From positions 1 to 33,988 of the forward strand of contig JAJBUA010000113.1 of the NCBI GenBank assembly GCA_020860565.1: a stretch of DNA of 33,988 nt, written 5' to 3'. Of the stretch, positions 25,376-32,808 are shown piece by piece. Numbering within the stretch: position 1 is the stretch's first letter; every line of letters starts with the position of its first letter. The notes under the pieces were generated by a model. It had not been told where the DNA came from, ran no database searches, and saw nothing but the letters and a program-made list of their open reading frames with translations. The stretch is from Clostridiales bacterium. GTDB taxonomy: Bacteria; Bacillota; Clostridia; Lachnospirales; Lachnospiraceae. The translations under genes were made by a program, and so were the position numbers.

Positions 25376-26674
25376 TTATCGGATGCCGATCATGGCAAAT
25401 ACAATAGCGATTACGGTTGCAATGGTTGTGTTGAGCACGGTCGTTACTGCCACATGCCGGTAGCCCTCCTTATGAGAGACATTGCAGGCATTCAGCGTCA
25501 GAACTACCGCGCTGTTGTGCGGCAAAGAGTCAAAGGTCAGAGACGACGCGCAGATCACCCGGCAAAGGGAAGCCGGGTTGCCGCCCATAGCCAGCAGCCT
25601 CTCGCTGAAGCTCTGAAGCACAAACTTGACGCCGCCGGTCGCAGAGCCGGAGACTGCTGCGATCACTGCCACACAGATAAAGGCGAAAATATAAGGATTG
25701 CCGCCGGAAACCTTTTCCAGACCGCCCAGAAGCAGATTGTATCCGGGCACCGCCGTGACAATACTGCTGAAGCCGATGATCGCGCAGGTCGACATGACGG
25801 ACATGGAACTTTTCGCCGCTTTATTGAGTGTCCGGGTCACCCCATCCACGCCGCCAAGGCGCCGGAAGAACAGAACCATCGCGACAACCGCTCCCAGATA
25901 GAGAGAGGCGTAAGCGGGAACCCCGAACAGGTTCAGCGCGACCAGCACCACTCCCAGAGGAAAGATCACCAGCATCGGATGCGGAAGCCCCTCCCTGTCC
26001 AGGTTGACCTCAAAGGACTCCCCCGGGAGCGGCACAAAATGTTCGCCCCGTTTTCTGGCTTTCTCTCCCTGGACGTAGAGATATCCGGCATTCATCACAA
26101 ACAGGAACACCGAGAGAACAATACCTGTCACCGGCCCTGCCGCCGCCGGAACGCCGAACGCCTCCGTCGTCAGGACGTTAGCCGTGGTGGTCACCCCGGG
26201 AAGGACCTGTTCCGATACACAGGCACCCAGCACACACGCGGGAATCAGATTACGCGGGATATCGCCCACCTTAAAGAACGCGCAGGCAATCGGATAAACC
26301 GTAAAAATAATGACAAACACATTGATGCCGCAAAATACCAGAATCCAGGATACGGTAAACACCGCCACCACAATGGCTCTGGCGCCGAATTTTTTGATAA
26401 TGGCATTTGCGATGGACTCCGTCAGGTCACTCTGCTCCAGAAAGCATCCCAGCAGCTGTCCGCCCAGGAACAGGGGAAACATACTCGTCACCGAACCGGC
26501 CACGCCGCCAAGATACGTCGTATAGCCGTCCAGCAGCCCCACGCCTCCGGTCGCCGCCACAAGGAAAGCCGCCACGCTTGCCAGAATGATGAGACTGACA
26601 CTTTTGAGTGAGCCCACCACGACAAACACCAAAGCCAACAGGATGCCAATCAAACTGATCAGTTCTGTATTCAT
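25376..26674 (-). CDS. GntP-family (gluconate/organic-anion:proton) permease
   Basis: The 432-residue protein has about twelve membrane spans and GntP-family character: an N-terminal pair of helices (ISLIGILLALVFVVVGSLKSVSLIILASVAAFLVAATGG), SMFPLFLGGQLLGCFLEQSDLTESIANAI, and a C-terminal SSLTFDSLPHNSAVVLTLNACNVSHKEGY. The family carries sugar acids, hydroxy acids and other small organic anions by proton symport. Its place before an aldo/keto reductase and amidohydrolases suggests it imports the operon's substrate, plausibly a carboxylated amide such as an N-acyl or cyclic amino acid. An AGAAGGAG site precedes the ATG. Confidence 0.85.
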   Translation of the reverse strand: MNTELISLIGILLALVFVVVGSLKSVSLIILASVAAFLVAATGGVGLLDGYTTYLGGVAGSVTSMFPLFLGGQLLGCFLEQSDLTESIANAIIKKFGARAIVVAVFTVSWILVFCGINVFVIIFTVYPIACAFFKVGDIPRNLIPACVLGACVSEQVLPGVTTTANVLTTEAFGVPAAAGPVTGIVLSVFLFVMNAGYLYVQGEKARKRGEHFVPLPGESFEVNLDREGLPHPMLVIFPLGVVLVALNLFGVPAYASLYLGAVVAMVLFFRRLGGVDGVTRTLNKAAKSSMSVMSTCAIIGFSSIVTAVPGYNLLLGGLEKVSGGNPYIFAFICVAVIAAVSGSATGGVKFVLQSFSERLLAMGGNPASLCRVICASSLTFDSLPHNSAVVLTLNACNVSHKEGYRHVAVTTVLNTTIATVIAIVFAMIGIR

Positions 26675-26818
26675 AATTTTTCTCCTTCTCGTATGGTTGG
26701 AATATCGGATCGGTTACCAGACCCGTTTCCTTTTGCCTGCCGCAAAGAACGACGCCATTGTGCGTCGTTTGCCCGGACGACCTCAGGATCAGGACTTACC
26801 GCCTGGGCAAACACCAGA

Positions 26819-27151
26819 TTATCCATCCAGCGGAACAATGGTGCATTCCCCGTGGCTCTGTCTGCGCACACGCGTCCTGGTAATCCGGAACCTGGCGCCA
26901 CAGTTAGGATCCGGACAGGCAATATCCGCATCCGTGTACATCCAGTCATGCGGATCCCGAACCCGCTGTTTCGCGGGCAGAATCGGCAGAAGAGCCGCCA
27001 GCGAATACATGGAAAACGAATTATTTTCCGGAAAGACCAGATTTTCCCCTTCCACCAGAAAATAATCGCCCGCCCGGTGGCTGCATACCATCGGCCGGTC
27101 CGTCGCAATCACCTCTACCTTCAGATCATAAATTTCAAAGCTGTCATCCAT
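26819..27151 (-). CDS. Small TIGR04076-like protein
   Basis: The ATG at 27151 has a near-perfect AGGAGGGA site; an upstream in-frame ATG at 27199 lies inside the T-box terminator and is rejected. The 110-residue product fits the TIGR04076 layout: an opening strand (YDLKVEVIATDRPMVCSHRAGDYFLVEGENLVF), a middle helix (SFSMYSLAALLPILPAKQ) and a closing CPDPNCGARFRITRTR at 79-94 with two cysteines. The function of that family is unknown. It is the first gene downstream of the T-box. The 144 bases before the permease gene contain an AACGACGC/GCGTCGTT inverted repeat (26748-26769) without a T-run, perhaps an mRNA-stabilising hairpin. Confidence 0.75.
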   Translation of the reverse strand: MDDSFEIYDLKVEVIATDRPMVCSHRAGDYFLVEGENLVFPENNSFSMYSLAALLPILPAKQRVRDPHDWMYTDADIACPDPNCGARFRITRTRVRRQSHGECTIVPLDG

Positions 27152-27167
27152 TCGTTCCCTCCTAAAC

Positions 27168-27455
27168 AAAAAAACTGCCCATGAAGAAAAAATCTTCAAG
27201 GACAGGTATATTCCTGCGGTGCCACCTTGTTTGACATTATATCAACGTCCGCCTCAACGGATGCCATCACATCCCTGGCTGATAACGGCAGCCTTCTCCG
27301 TCTCCACTACTGCAATCTCCTGCCGGAAATCCCTTCGCTTCACCCTCCGAGACCCACTTGCTGTTGCTGTCACCGCCCGGCTTCCACCATCCCGGGTTCG
27401 CTGTATGGCCGTCTCTCAGCATATCTTCCTCATCAGCGGTTTGATATATAAAACT
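27168..27455 (-). promoter_or_regulatory. T-box riboswitch (tRNA-sensing leader)
   Basis: On the minus strand the T-box core AAGGTGGCACCGCAGG is present. The antiterminator (27197-27229) has helix CAAGG/CCTTG, the 7-base bulge TGGCACC and helix GCAGG/CCTGT. The competing terminator (27168-27205) pairs CTGTCC with GGGCAG and TGAAGA with TCTTCA, followed by seven T. Upstream, GAUGGUGGAAG capped by CCCGG/CCGGG (27376-27396) is the stem I distal loop, and CGGCAG/CTGCCG (27286-27325) is the likely stem II with an AGUA S-turn. The variable bulge base is C, predicting G73 on the tRNA; in bacteria that usually means Asn, Asp, Gln, Glu, Ser or Trp. I could not fix the specifier codon by hand. Uncharged tRNA would switch on the genes from 27151 leftwards. 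Confidence 0.93.
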
Positions 27456-27461
27456 GGAAAA

Positions 27462-27490
27462 ATTATATCACAATTTAGGCAAAATGGCAA
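27462..27490 (-). promoter_or_regulatory. Promoter of the T-box operon
   Basis: On the minus strand TTGCCA (27485-27490) and TATAAT (27462-27467) are spaced 17 bases, with an extended -10 TG one base upstream of the -10. The predicted start at about 27455 fits a leader of ~300 nt. Confidence 0.75.
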
Positions 27491-27679
27491 CTTCTTTTCG
27501 CAAATACTACAGAACCAGAACATTGCATCATTCCAATCATTACTACCCGCAAAAATCTGAAAATCTTTATACTATCTTAATATCATCCCCAATTGCTTTA
27601 CCCCATTTTTAAACCAGACTTCGTATAATAATCTCAACATTGAAAACAGATCATTACTCAGCGCAAAGGAGGTGAACCC

Positions 27680-29017
27680 ATGGAAGATTACCTGCGCAGA
27701 AAAAAACATTTTACTTCTTTCCAGATCATCCTCATGGGATTTGCGGGCGTGATCCTCATCGGTACGTTTTTCCTCCTGCTCCCGCTTTCTTCAAGGAACG
27801 GGGAGTCGGCCTCCTTTCAGGAAGCGCTTTTCACTTCTGTCTCCGCCGTCTGTGTGACGGGACTGGTCGTGCGGGACACCGCCGTCTCCTGGTCCGGATT
27901 CGGGCAGGCTGTCATCCTGGTTCTGATCCAGATCGGCGGCATGGGCGTCATCACGGTGGCTGCCGCGCTTACCTGCTTTTCCGGGCGCAGAGTATCCCTG
28001 ATGCAGCAGAGCACGATGCAGGAAGCAATCGCGGCGCCGAAGCTGGACGGCATGGTCAGGCTGACGACATTTATCATTAAAGGGACGTTTTTGATTGAAA
28101 GTATCGGGACGCTTGTTATGATGCCGGGATTCTGCCGGGATTATGGACCGAGAGGGATCTGGATGGCGGTATTTCATTCCATCTCCGCTTTCTGCAATGC
28201 GGGATTTGACCTCATGGGTACTGCGGACAGATCGTATGCTTCGCTTACCGCCTACGCCGCCAATCCCGTGATTAATATCACGGTGATGCTTCTCATCATC
28301 ATCGGCGGGATCGGTTTCCTGACCTGGGAGGATATCTGCGGCAACGGACTTCGCTTTTCCCGATACCGGATGCAGAGCAAAGTAATCCTGACAACGAGCC
28401 TGCTGCTTATCCTGCTCCCGGCGGCATACTTTTACCAATACGAATTCTGCGGTCTCCCGCTTGCTCAACGGCTTTTCTATTCCCTTTTTCAGTCCGTCAC
28501 TCCGAGAACCGCGGGATTCAATACCGCTGATCTGACCGAACTTTCCGGAGCGGGACAGTCCGTCGTCATCGCTCTGATGCTCATCGGCGGCTCCCCCGGC
28601 TCTACGGCGGGAGGCATGAAGACAACAACACTGGCCGTACTTCTGGCAAACGAGGTTTCCGTCTTTTTAAGAAAAGAATCCCCGCAGATGTTCGGACGCA
28701 GGATCGAACCCGACACGGTGCGAAACGCGGCGACGATCGGAATGATGTATCTGGCGCTGTTTTTCGGAGGAGCCCTGATCATCAGCATATCCGAGGGACT
28801 GCCGATGGGCATCTGTCTCTTTGAAACCGCATCAGCTGTCGGAACTGTCGGCCTGACGCTCGGCATCACACCCGGACTCGGCGCTCTCTCCCAGATGATT
28901 TTGATTGTGCTGATGTTCTTCGGCCGGGTCGGCGGTCTTACATTGATCTACGCGGCACTATCCGGAAGACGTGTCAATGTATCCCGGCTGCCGCAGGAAA
29001 AGATCATGGTTGGATAA
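27680..29017 (+). CDS. ktrB: TrkH/KtrB-family potassium channel subunit
   Basis: The 445-residue membrane protein has the fourfold M1-P-M2 repeat of K+ transporters. The four pore-loop filters each keep their glycine: AVCVTGLVV, AFCNAGFDL, TPRTAGFNT and AVGTVGLTL. Length and lack of extra N-terminal helices fit KtrB rather than the longer Gram-negative TrkH. With the cytosolic RCK ring (next gene) it forms a Na+- or H+-linked K+ uptake system. A GGAGGTG site precedes the ATG. It faces away from the T-box operon; the intergenic region has a TATAAT at 27624 but no -35 at proper distance. A c-di-AMP (ydaO-type) riboswitch was not seen. Confidence 0.93.
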   Translation: MEDYLRRKKHFTSFQIILMGFAGVILIGTFFLLLPLSSRNGESASFQEALFTSVSAVCVTGLVVRDTAVSWSGFGQAVILVLIQIGGMGVITVAAALTCFSGRRVSLMQQSTMQEAIAAPKLDGMVRLTTFIIKGTFLIESIGTLVMMPGFCRDYGPRGIWMAVFHSISAFCNAGFDLMGTADRSYASLTAYAANPVINITVMLLIIIGGIGFLTWEDICGNGLRFSRYRMQSKVILTTSLLLILLPAAYFYQYEFCGLPLAQRLFYSLFQSVTPRTAGFNTADLTELSGAGQSVVIALMLIGGSPGSTAGGMKTTTLAVLLANEVSVFLRKESPQMFGRRIEPDTVRNAATIGMMYLALFFGGALIISISEGLPMGICLFETASAVGTVGLTLGITPGLGALSQMILIVLMFFGRVGGLTLIYAALSGRRVNVSRLPQEKIMVG

Positions 29018-29157
29018 AACATTCTGTTTATCCTCAACAGAATCGATCGCCAGCTTTCCTTATAAAAGATAAATCGAAAAACTTATAAACGAAGCAAAAC
29101 AATCAAAGGAAAGAACTCGAAATCAATGTAAACAGGAAACCAAAAAGGAGGGTCTTC

Positions 29158-29805
29158 ATGAAAACAATCTTACTGATCGGACTGGGACGGTTCGGCCGCC
29201 ATATCGCACTTCAGCTAAACCAGATGGGGCACCAGGTTATGGCCGTTGACCATATCGAAGAACGGGTAAACGATATTCTGCCTTTTGTTACCAACGCGCA
29301 GATCGGAGACAGCACCAATGAAGACTTTCTGCGCTCTCTCGGCATCCGTAATTACGACGTCTGTATCGTGGCGATCGGGGACAATTTCCAGAGTTCTCTG
29401 GAGACGACATCCCTGCTGGAAACGCTCGGAGCAAAGATGATCGTATCCCGGGCGGCGCGTGACGTCCACGCCAAATTCCTGCTGCGCAACGGCGCGGATG
29501 AAGTCGTCTATCCGGAAAAACAGCTCGCCAGATGGGCTGCTATCCGCTATAGCTCCGACCACATTCTGGACTATATCGAGCTGGACGAGGATCATGCCAT
29601 CTTCGAAGTATCGGTTCCCCGCGAATGGGTAGGAAAAAGTATCGGTCTGCTGGATATCCGTAAAAAATACAATATCAATGTCATGGCCGTTAAAAAAAAT
29701 GGACGGATGAATGTCTCAGTAACTCCGGATATCATACTGACAAAAGATCAGACCATGCTGGTGCTGGGAGAATATAAATCCCTGCAGAAGTGTTTTCACA
29801 TATAG
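29158..29805 (+). CDS. ktrA: KtrA-like RCK regulatory subunit of K+ uptake
   Basis: The 215-residue protein has an N-terminal Rossmann fold with the nucleotide-binding loop GLGRFG (8-13) and an acidic strand end (AVDHIEE). An RCK_N core (QIGDSTNEDFLRSLGI … IVAIGDNFQSSLETTSLLETLGAKMIVSRA) and an RCK_C domain (VGKSIGLLDIRKKYNINVMAVKKNG) follow. RCK proteins form octameric rings that gate KtrB with ATP/ADP, and the C-terminal domain commonly binds c-di-AMP. An AGGAGGG site precedes the ATG. The 140-base gap after ktrB contains an 8-bp hairpin (ATTCTGTT/AACAGAAT, 29021-29043) without a T-run, so the two genes are probably co-transcribed. Confidence 0.94.
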   Translation: MKTILLIGLGRFGRHIALQLNQMGHQVMAVDHIEERVNDILPFVTNAQIGDSTNEDFLRSLGIRNYDVCIVAIGDNFQSSLETTSLLETLGAKMIVSRAARDVHAKFLLRNGADEVVYPEKQLARWAAIRYSSDHILDYIELDEDHAIFEVSVPREWVGKSIGLLDIRKKYNINVMAVKKNGRMNVSVTPDIILTKDQTMLVLGEYKSLQKCFHI

Positions 29806-29826
29806 TTACTTTTTTCTGTACTGGGA

Positions 29827-29889
29827 ATGTTTGTATTTGGATTTTATCTGATGAAACATATCAACGAATTCTTTAAGCAGAACAAATGA
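29827..29889 (+). CDS. Possible tiny membrane peptide or gene remnant after ktrA
   Basis: An ATG opens a 20-codon frame, MFVFGFYLMKHINEFFKQNK, and the same frame reads hydrophobic residues back to the ktrA stop (LLFSVLG). The pattern is one hydrophobic span followed by a basic amphipathic tail, as in small membrane proteins near K+ transporters. There is no convincing ribosome binding site, so it may be the end of a decayed gene or chance. Confidence 0.25.
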   Translation: MFVFGFYLMKHINEFFKQNK

Positions 29890-29933
29890 TATTTTACAGA
29901 AATAAGTTTATAAGTAGTTTTATTTCTCATCAA

Positions 29934-29963
29934 TTGCGGACAACGTCCCGATTATGATATAAT
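29934..29963 (+). promoter_or_regulatory. Distal promoter of the kdpD-like operon
   Basis: TTGCGG (29934-29939) and TATAAT (29958-29963) are spaced 18 bases, with an extended -10 TG just before. This is the only one of the three repeated -10 elements here that has an acceptable -35. Confidence 0.45.
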
Positions 29964-30201
29964 GAGCGAAAGTGAGGAAAGAACATGCTTGCATGTTCTT
30001 GACGAACGGCGAATGGCGATCATGAACGAAGTTCATGATATAATGTACGCGAGGCAATGAGCAGTGCCAAAACAGTTAGAGGCAAATCGACTGCTCGCAG
30101 GCGAATTTGACTGTAACTGTTTTGATAGGGCGAAGCCCGTGAATGAGAGAGCCGCAGGCTCTCGAATGTGCACTGCGGAGTTTGGCTTTCATGATATAAT
30201 G
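29954..30201 (+). repeat. Nested hairpin mosaic with three copies of ATGATATAATG
   Basis: The 11-mer ATGATATAATG occurs at 29954, 30035 and 30191; the first and third continue into a G-GCGAAA-like sequence (ATGAGCGAAA, ATGGGCGAAA). Between them are perfect hairpins: AAGAACATGC-TT-GCATGTTCTT (29979-30000), TCATGAAC-GAA-GTTCATGA (30020-30038), GGGC-GAA-GCCC (30128-30138) and GAGAGCC-GCA-GGCTCTC (30147-30163). AAAACAGTTA pairs with TAACTGTTTT (30069-30078 with 30114-30123), and an outer arm GCAGTGC/GCACTGC (30061-30067 with 30170-30176) encloses several of these. The region fills the gap between ktrA and the kdpD-like gene and holds no convincing gene. Confidence 0.75.
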
Positions 30202-30224
30202 GGCGAAAAGGGAGGTGACAGGAT

Positions 30225-32093
30225 ATGTCTCAAACTGCTTATCAACAGGATATCGATACTGACACGCCGGGTGAACATATCCTCGTATGCCTTTCTTCCG
30301 CCCCGTCTAACGCGAGAATCATAAAAACAGCTGCCCAACTGGCCCATGCATTTGACGCAGGCTTTACCGCCCTCTATGTACGGACCGCAAACGCCGACCG
30401 GATGAATGACGCCGACAAAAAACGTCTCCACCGCCATATCGCTCTTGCCGAACAGCTTGGCGCGGCGATCTCCACCGTCTACGGGGAAGATATCCCGTAC
30501 CAGATCGCAGAGTATGCACGGCTCTCCGGCGTAACCAGAATCGTCATCGGCCGCAGCAATATCACCCGGCGCCATATCTGGAGCAAACCTCCGCTCACGG
30601 AAAAACTGATTGCGATTCTCCCCGACCTCGATATCTATATCATCCCGGATTCCTCCGGCGAAAATAATTATCAGGCAGGCAGGACTCCGTTTACGCACCC
30701 ATTTTTACCTTCGGGGAAAGATCTGGCTGTAACAGCGTTGCTTCTGGCGGCCTCGACCGGAATCGGTTTTCTCTTTGACACGCTTCACTTTACCGAAGCC
30801 AATATTATCACGATCTACATTCTGGGGGTAATGCTTACCGCGCTCTTTGCGGCCAGCTACGTATGCAGCATCATCAGTTCTCTGGCAAGCGTGCTCGCGT
30901 TTAACTACTTTTTCACAGAGCCCAAACTGACCTTTCACGCCTACGAGTCCGGTTATCCGGCGACTTTTGCCATCATGCTGATCGCGTCTCTGATCATCGG
31001 AATGCTTGCGGACAGGCTCAAGGAACATGCGGAGCAATCCGCGCAGTCCGCTTTTCGCACAAAGATCCTTTTTGATACCAACCAGCTTCTGCAAAAAGGA
31101 AATGAAGACGATGATTTGATCAGCATCACCGTCGGCCAGCTCGTGAAGCTTCTTGACCGCGAAGTTATCGTATACCCGGAAGGCGCCGGAGAAGGGGATA
31201 AAGGCTACCGAAGTCTTCCCATCCGCAATCAGACGACTGTCTTCGGCACCATAGGCATCTTTATCGGCGATACGCCGCTCGAACCGTTTGAAAACAGTAT
31301 CGTCCTTTCCATTCTGGGAGAATGCGCGCTGGCAATCGAAAACCGGAGAAACGCGCGGGAAAAAGAGCAGGCAGCCATTCTGGCGAGAAATGAACAGCTT
31401 CGCGCGGATCTTCTGCGCACAATCTCACATGACCTGCGCACGCCGCTGACTTCCATATCCGGTAATGCGGAAACGCTGCTGACCAGCAGCGAAAGCCTCG
31501 ACGACCACACCCGTACTCAGATCCTGACCGATATCTATGACGACGCCCTGTGGCTGATCAGTCTCGTGGAAAATCTGCTCTCGATTACACGCATTGAAGA
31601 CGGTCGGATGCGTCTCGCCATGTCCGCGCAGCTTGTCGATGAAGTGATCGCAGAAGCATTGCGACACATAACCCGCAAAGCAGCAGAACATCAGATCGTG
31701 ACCAATATCTCCGACGACCTGCTGCTCGCGCGGATGGACAGCAAGCTGGTCATCCAGGTAATCCTGAACCTCATAGATAACGCTGTGAAATACACCCCGA
31801 TCGGCTCCACGATCACCATATCCGCCAGAAAAGCCGGCGGAGACATCTCTGTCTGTGTCTCCGATAACGGCCCCGGTATTCCCGATCAGGAAAAGCCGCA
31901 TATCTTTGAGATGTTTTATACCGGAGAGAAAAAAGCGGCCGACAGCCACCGCAGCCTGGGGCTCGGACTCGCACTCTGCAAATCCATTATCAACGCGCAT
32001 GGCGGGGAACTTACCCTTACCGACCATCAGCCACATGGCTGTACATTTACCTTTACATTACCTTCCAGCGAGGTGGAACTGAATCATGAATAA
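30225..32093 (+). CDS. KdpD-like sensor histidine kinase lacking the N-terminal KdpD domain
   Basis: The 622-residue kinase matches the back two thirds of KdpD. Residues ~15-145 are a universal-stress-protein-like domain (HILVCLSSAPSNARIIKTAAQLAHAF … VTRIVIGRSN). Residues ~165-260 are four membrane spans of the DUF4118 type, and ~275-375 are GAF-like. The HisKA box has H402 (TISHDLRTPLTS), followed by the N box (NLIDNAVKYTP, ~516) and G boxes DNGPGIP (547) and GLGLGL (~580). Full KdpD (about 890 aa) begins with a ~220-residue domain carrying a Walker A motif; that domain is absent. A GGGAGG site precedes the ATG. With no kdpFABC in the window and ktrAB just upstream, the likely output is Ktr or other osmotic genes (inference). 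Confidence 0.9.
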   Translation: MSQTAYQQDIDTDTPGEHILVCLSSAPSNARIIKTAAQLAHAFDAGFTALYVRTANADRMNDADKKRLHRHIALAEQLGAAISTVYGEDIPYQIAEYARLSGVTRIVIGRSNITRRHIWSKPPLTEKLIAILPDLDIYIIPDSSGENNYQAGRTPFTHPFLPSGKDLAVTALLLAASTGIGFLFDTLHFTEANIITIYILGVMLTALFAASYVCSIISSLASVLAFNYFFTEPKLTFHAYESGYPATFAIMLIASLIIGMLADRLKEHAEQSAQSAFRTKILFDTNQLLQKGNEDDDLISITVGQLVKLLDREVIVYPEGAGEGDKGYRSLPIRNQTTVFGTIGIFIGDTPLEPFENSIVLSILGECALAIENRRNAREKEQAAILARNEQLRADLLRTISHDLRTPLTSISGNAETLLTSSESLDDHTRTQILTDIYDDALWLISLVENLLSITRIEDGRMRLAMSAQLVDEVIAEALRHITRKAAEHQIVTNISDDLLLARMDSKLVIQVILNLIDNAVKYTPIGSTITISARKAGGDISVCVSDNGPGIPDQEKPHIFEMFYTGEKKAADSHRSLGLGLALCKSIINAHGGELTLTDHQPHGCTFTFTLPSSEVELNHE

Positions 32094-32778
32094 AGCCCTG
32101 ATCCTTGTCGTAGAAGATGACGTCCCCGTACGCAATCTGATCACCACGACGCTCAGAACCCACAATTACAAATACATCGTTGCCAGGAACGGCGAGACCG
32201 CCGTCATGGAAGCAGCCTCCCATAATCCGGACATCGTTCTCCTTGATCTCGGTCTGCCGGACATCGACGGAGTCGAGGTCATCCGCCGCATACGCAGCTG
32301 GTCTCTTATGCCGATCATTGTCATCAGTGCACGCAGCGAGGACTCAGACAAGATCGAAGCTCTGGACTCCGGTGCGGACGACTATCTGACCAAACCCTTT
32401 TCCGTCGAGGAAATGCTCGCAAGACTCCGCGTTACCCAACGCCGGCTCGCCGTGCTGTCTGACAGCAGAGGCAACTCTTCCTTTGTCAACGGCAGACTGC
32501 GCATCGATTACGCTGCCGGATGCGCTTTTCTCGGAGATGAAGAACTGCATCTGACTCCCATCGAGTATAAACTCCTCTGCCTGATGTCGCAGAATGTCGG
32601 CAAAGTGCTGACACACACCTACATTACACAGAAAATCTGGGGCAGCAACCGCGAAAATGACATCGCCTCCCTGCGGGTCTTTATGGCGACCCTTCGCCGC
32701 AAACTCGAATCCGAACCGGATTCGCCGCAGTATATCCAGACGCATATCGGCATCGGGTATCGAATGATGAAGGTATAA
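32086..32778 (+). CDS. KdpE-like OmpR-family response regulator
   Basis: The 230-residue regulator has a receiver domain with acidic pocket E10/D11/D12 (VVEDD), phosphoacceptor D54 (LLDLGLPD) and the conserved lysine of DYLTKPF. A winged-helix DNA-binding domain follows (LTPIEYKLLCLMSQNVGKVLTHTYITQKIWG … IGIGYRMMKV). It overlaps the kinase gene by eight bases (ATGAATAA), so the pair is translationally coupled and cognate. Its target promoters are unknown. No terminator is evident in the 30 bases before the convergent peptidase gene. Confidence 0.93.
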   Translation: MNKALILVVEDDVPVRNLITTTLRTHNYKYIVARNGETAVMEAASHNPDIVLLDLGLPDIDGVEVIRRIRSWSLMPIIVISARSEDSDKIEALDSGADDYLTKPFSVEEMLARLRVTQRRLAVLSDSRGNSSFVNGRLRIDYAAGCAFLGDEELHLTPIEYKLLCLMSQNVGKVLTHTYITQKIWGSNRENDIASLRVFMATLRRKLESEPDSPQYIQTHIGIGYRMMKV

Positions 32779-32808
32779 AATGGTTCCGGAGTACTGAGCA
32801 GATGGATA

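Noticed and set aside
24168-26611. Plus-strand open frames of 431 and 385 codons opposite the aldo/keto reductase and permease
   Set aside because: Antisense shadows with biased Arg/His/Gln composition; the minus-strand genes have catalytic motifs, membrane segments and good start sites.
27269-27360. Glycine specifier (GGC or GGG after GAA) in the T-box
   Set aside because: One GAA-GGC lies in the apparent stem II, and a glycine specifier conflicts with the C in the UGGC bulge. Left unresolved.
27560-27679. Promoter or c-di-AMP riboswitch for ktrB
   Set aside because: A TATAAT at 27624-27629 has no -35 at 16-19 bases, and the AT-rich stretch is too short and lacks the ydaO motif.
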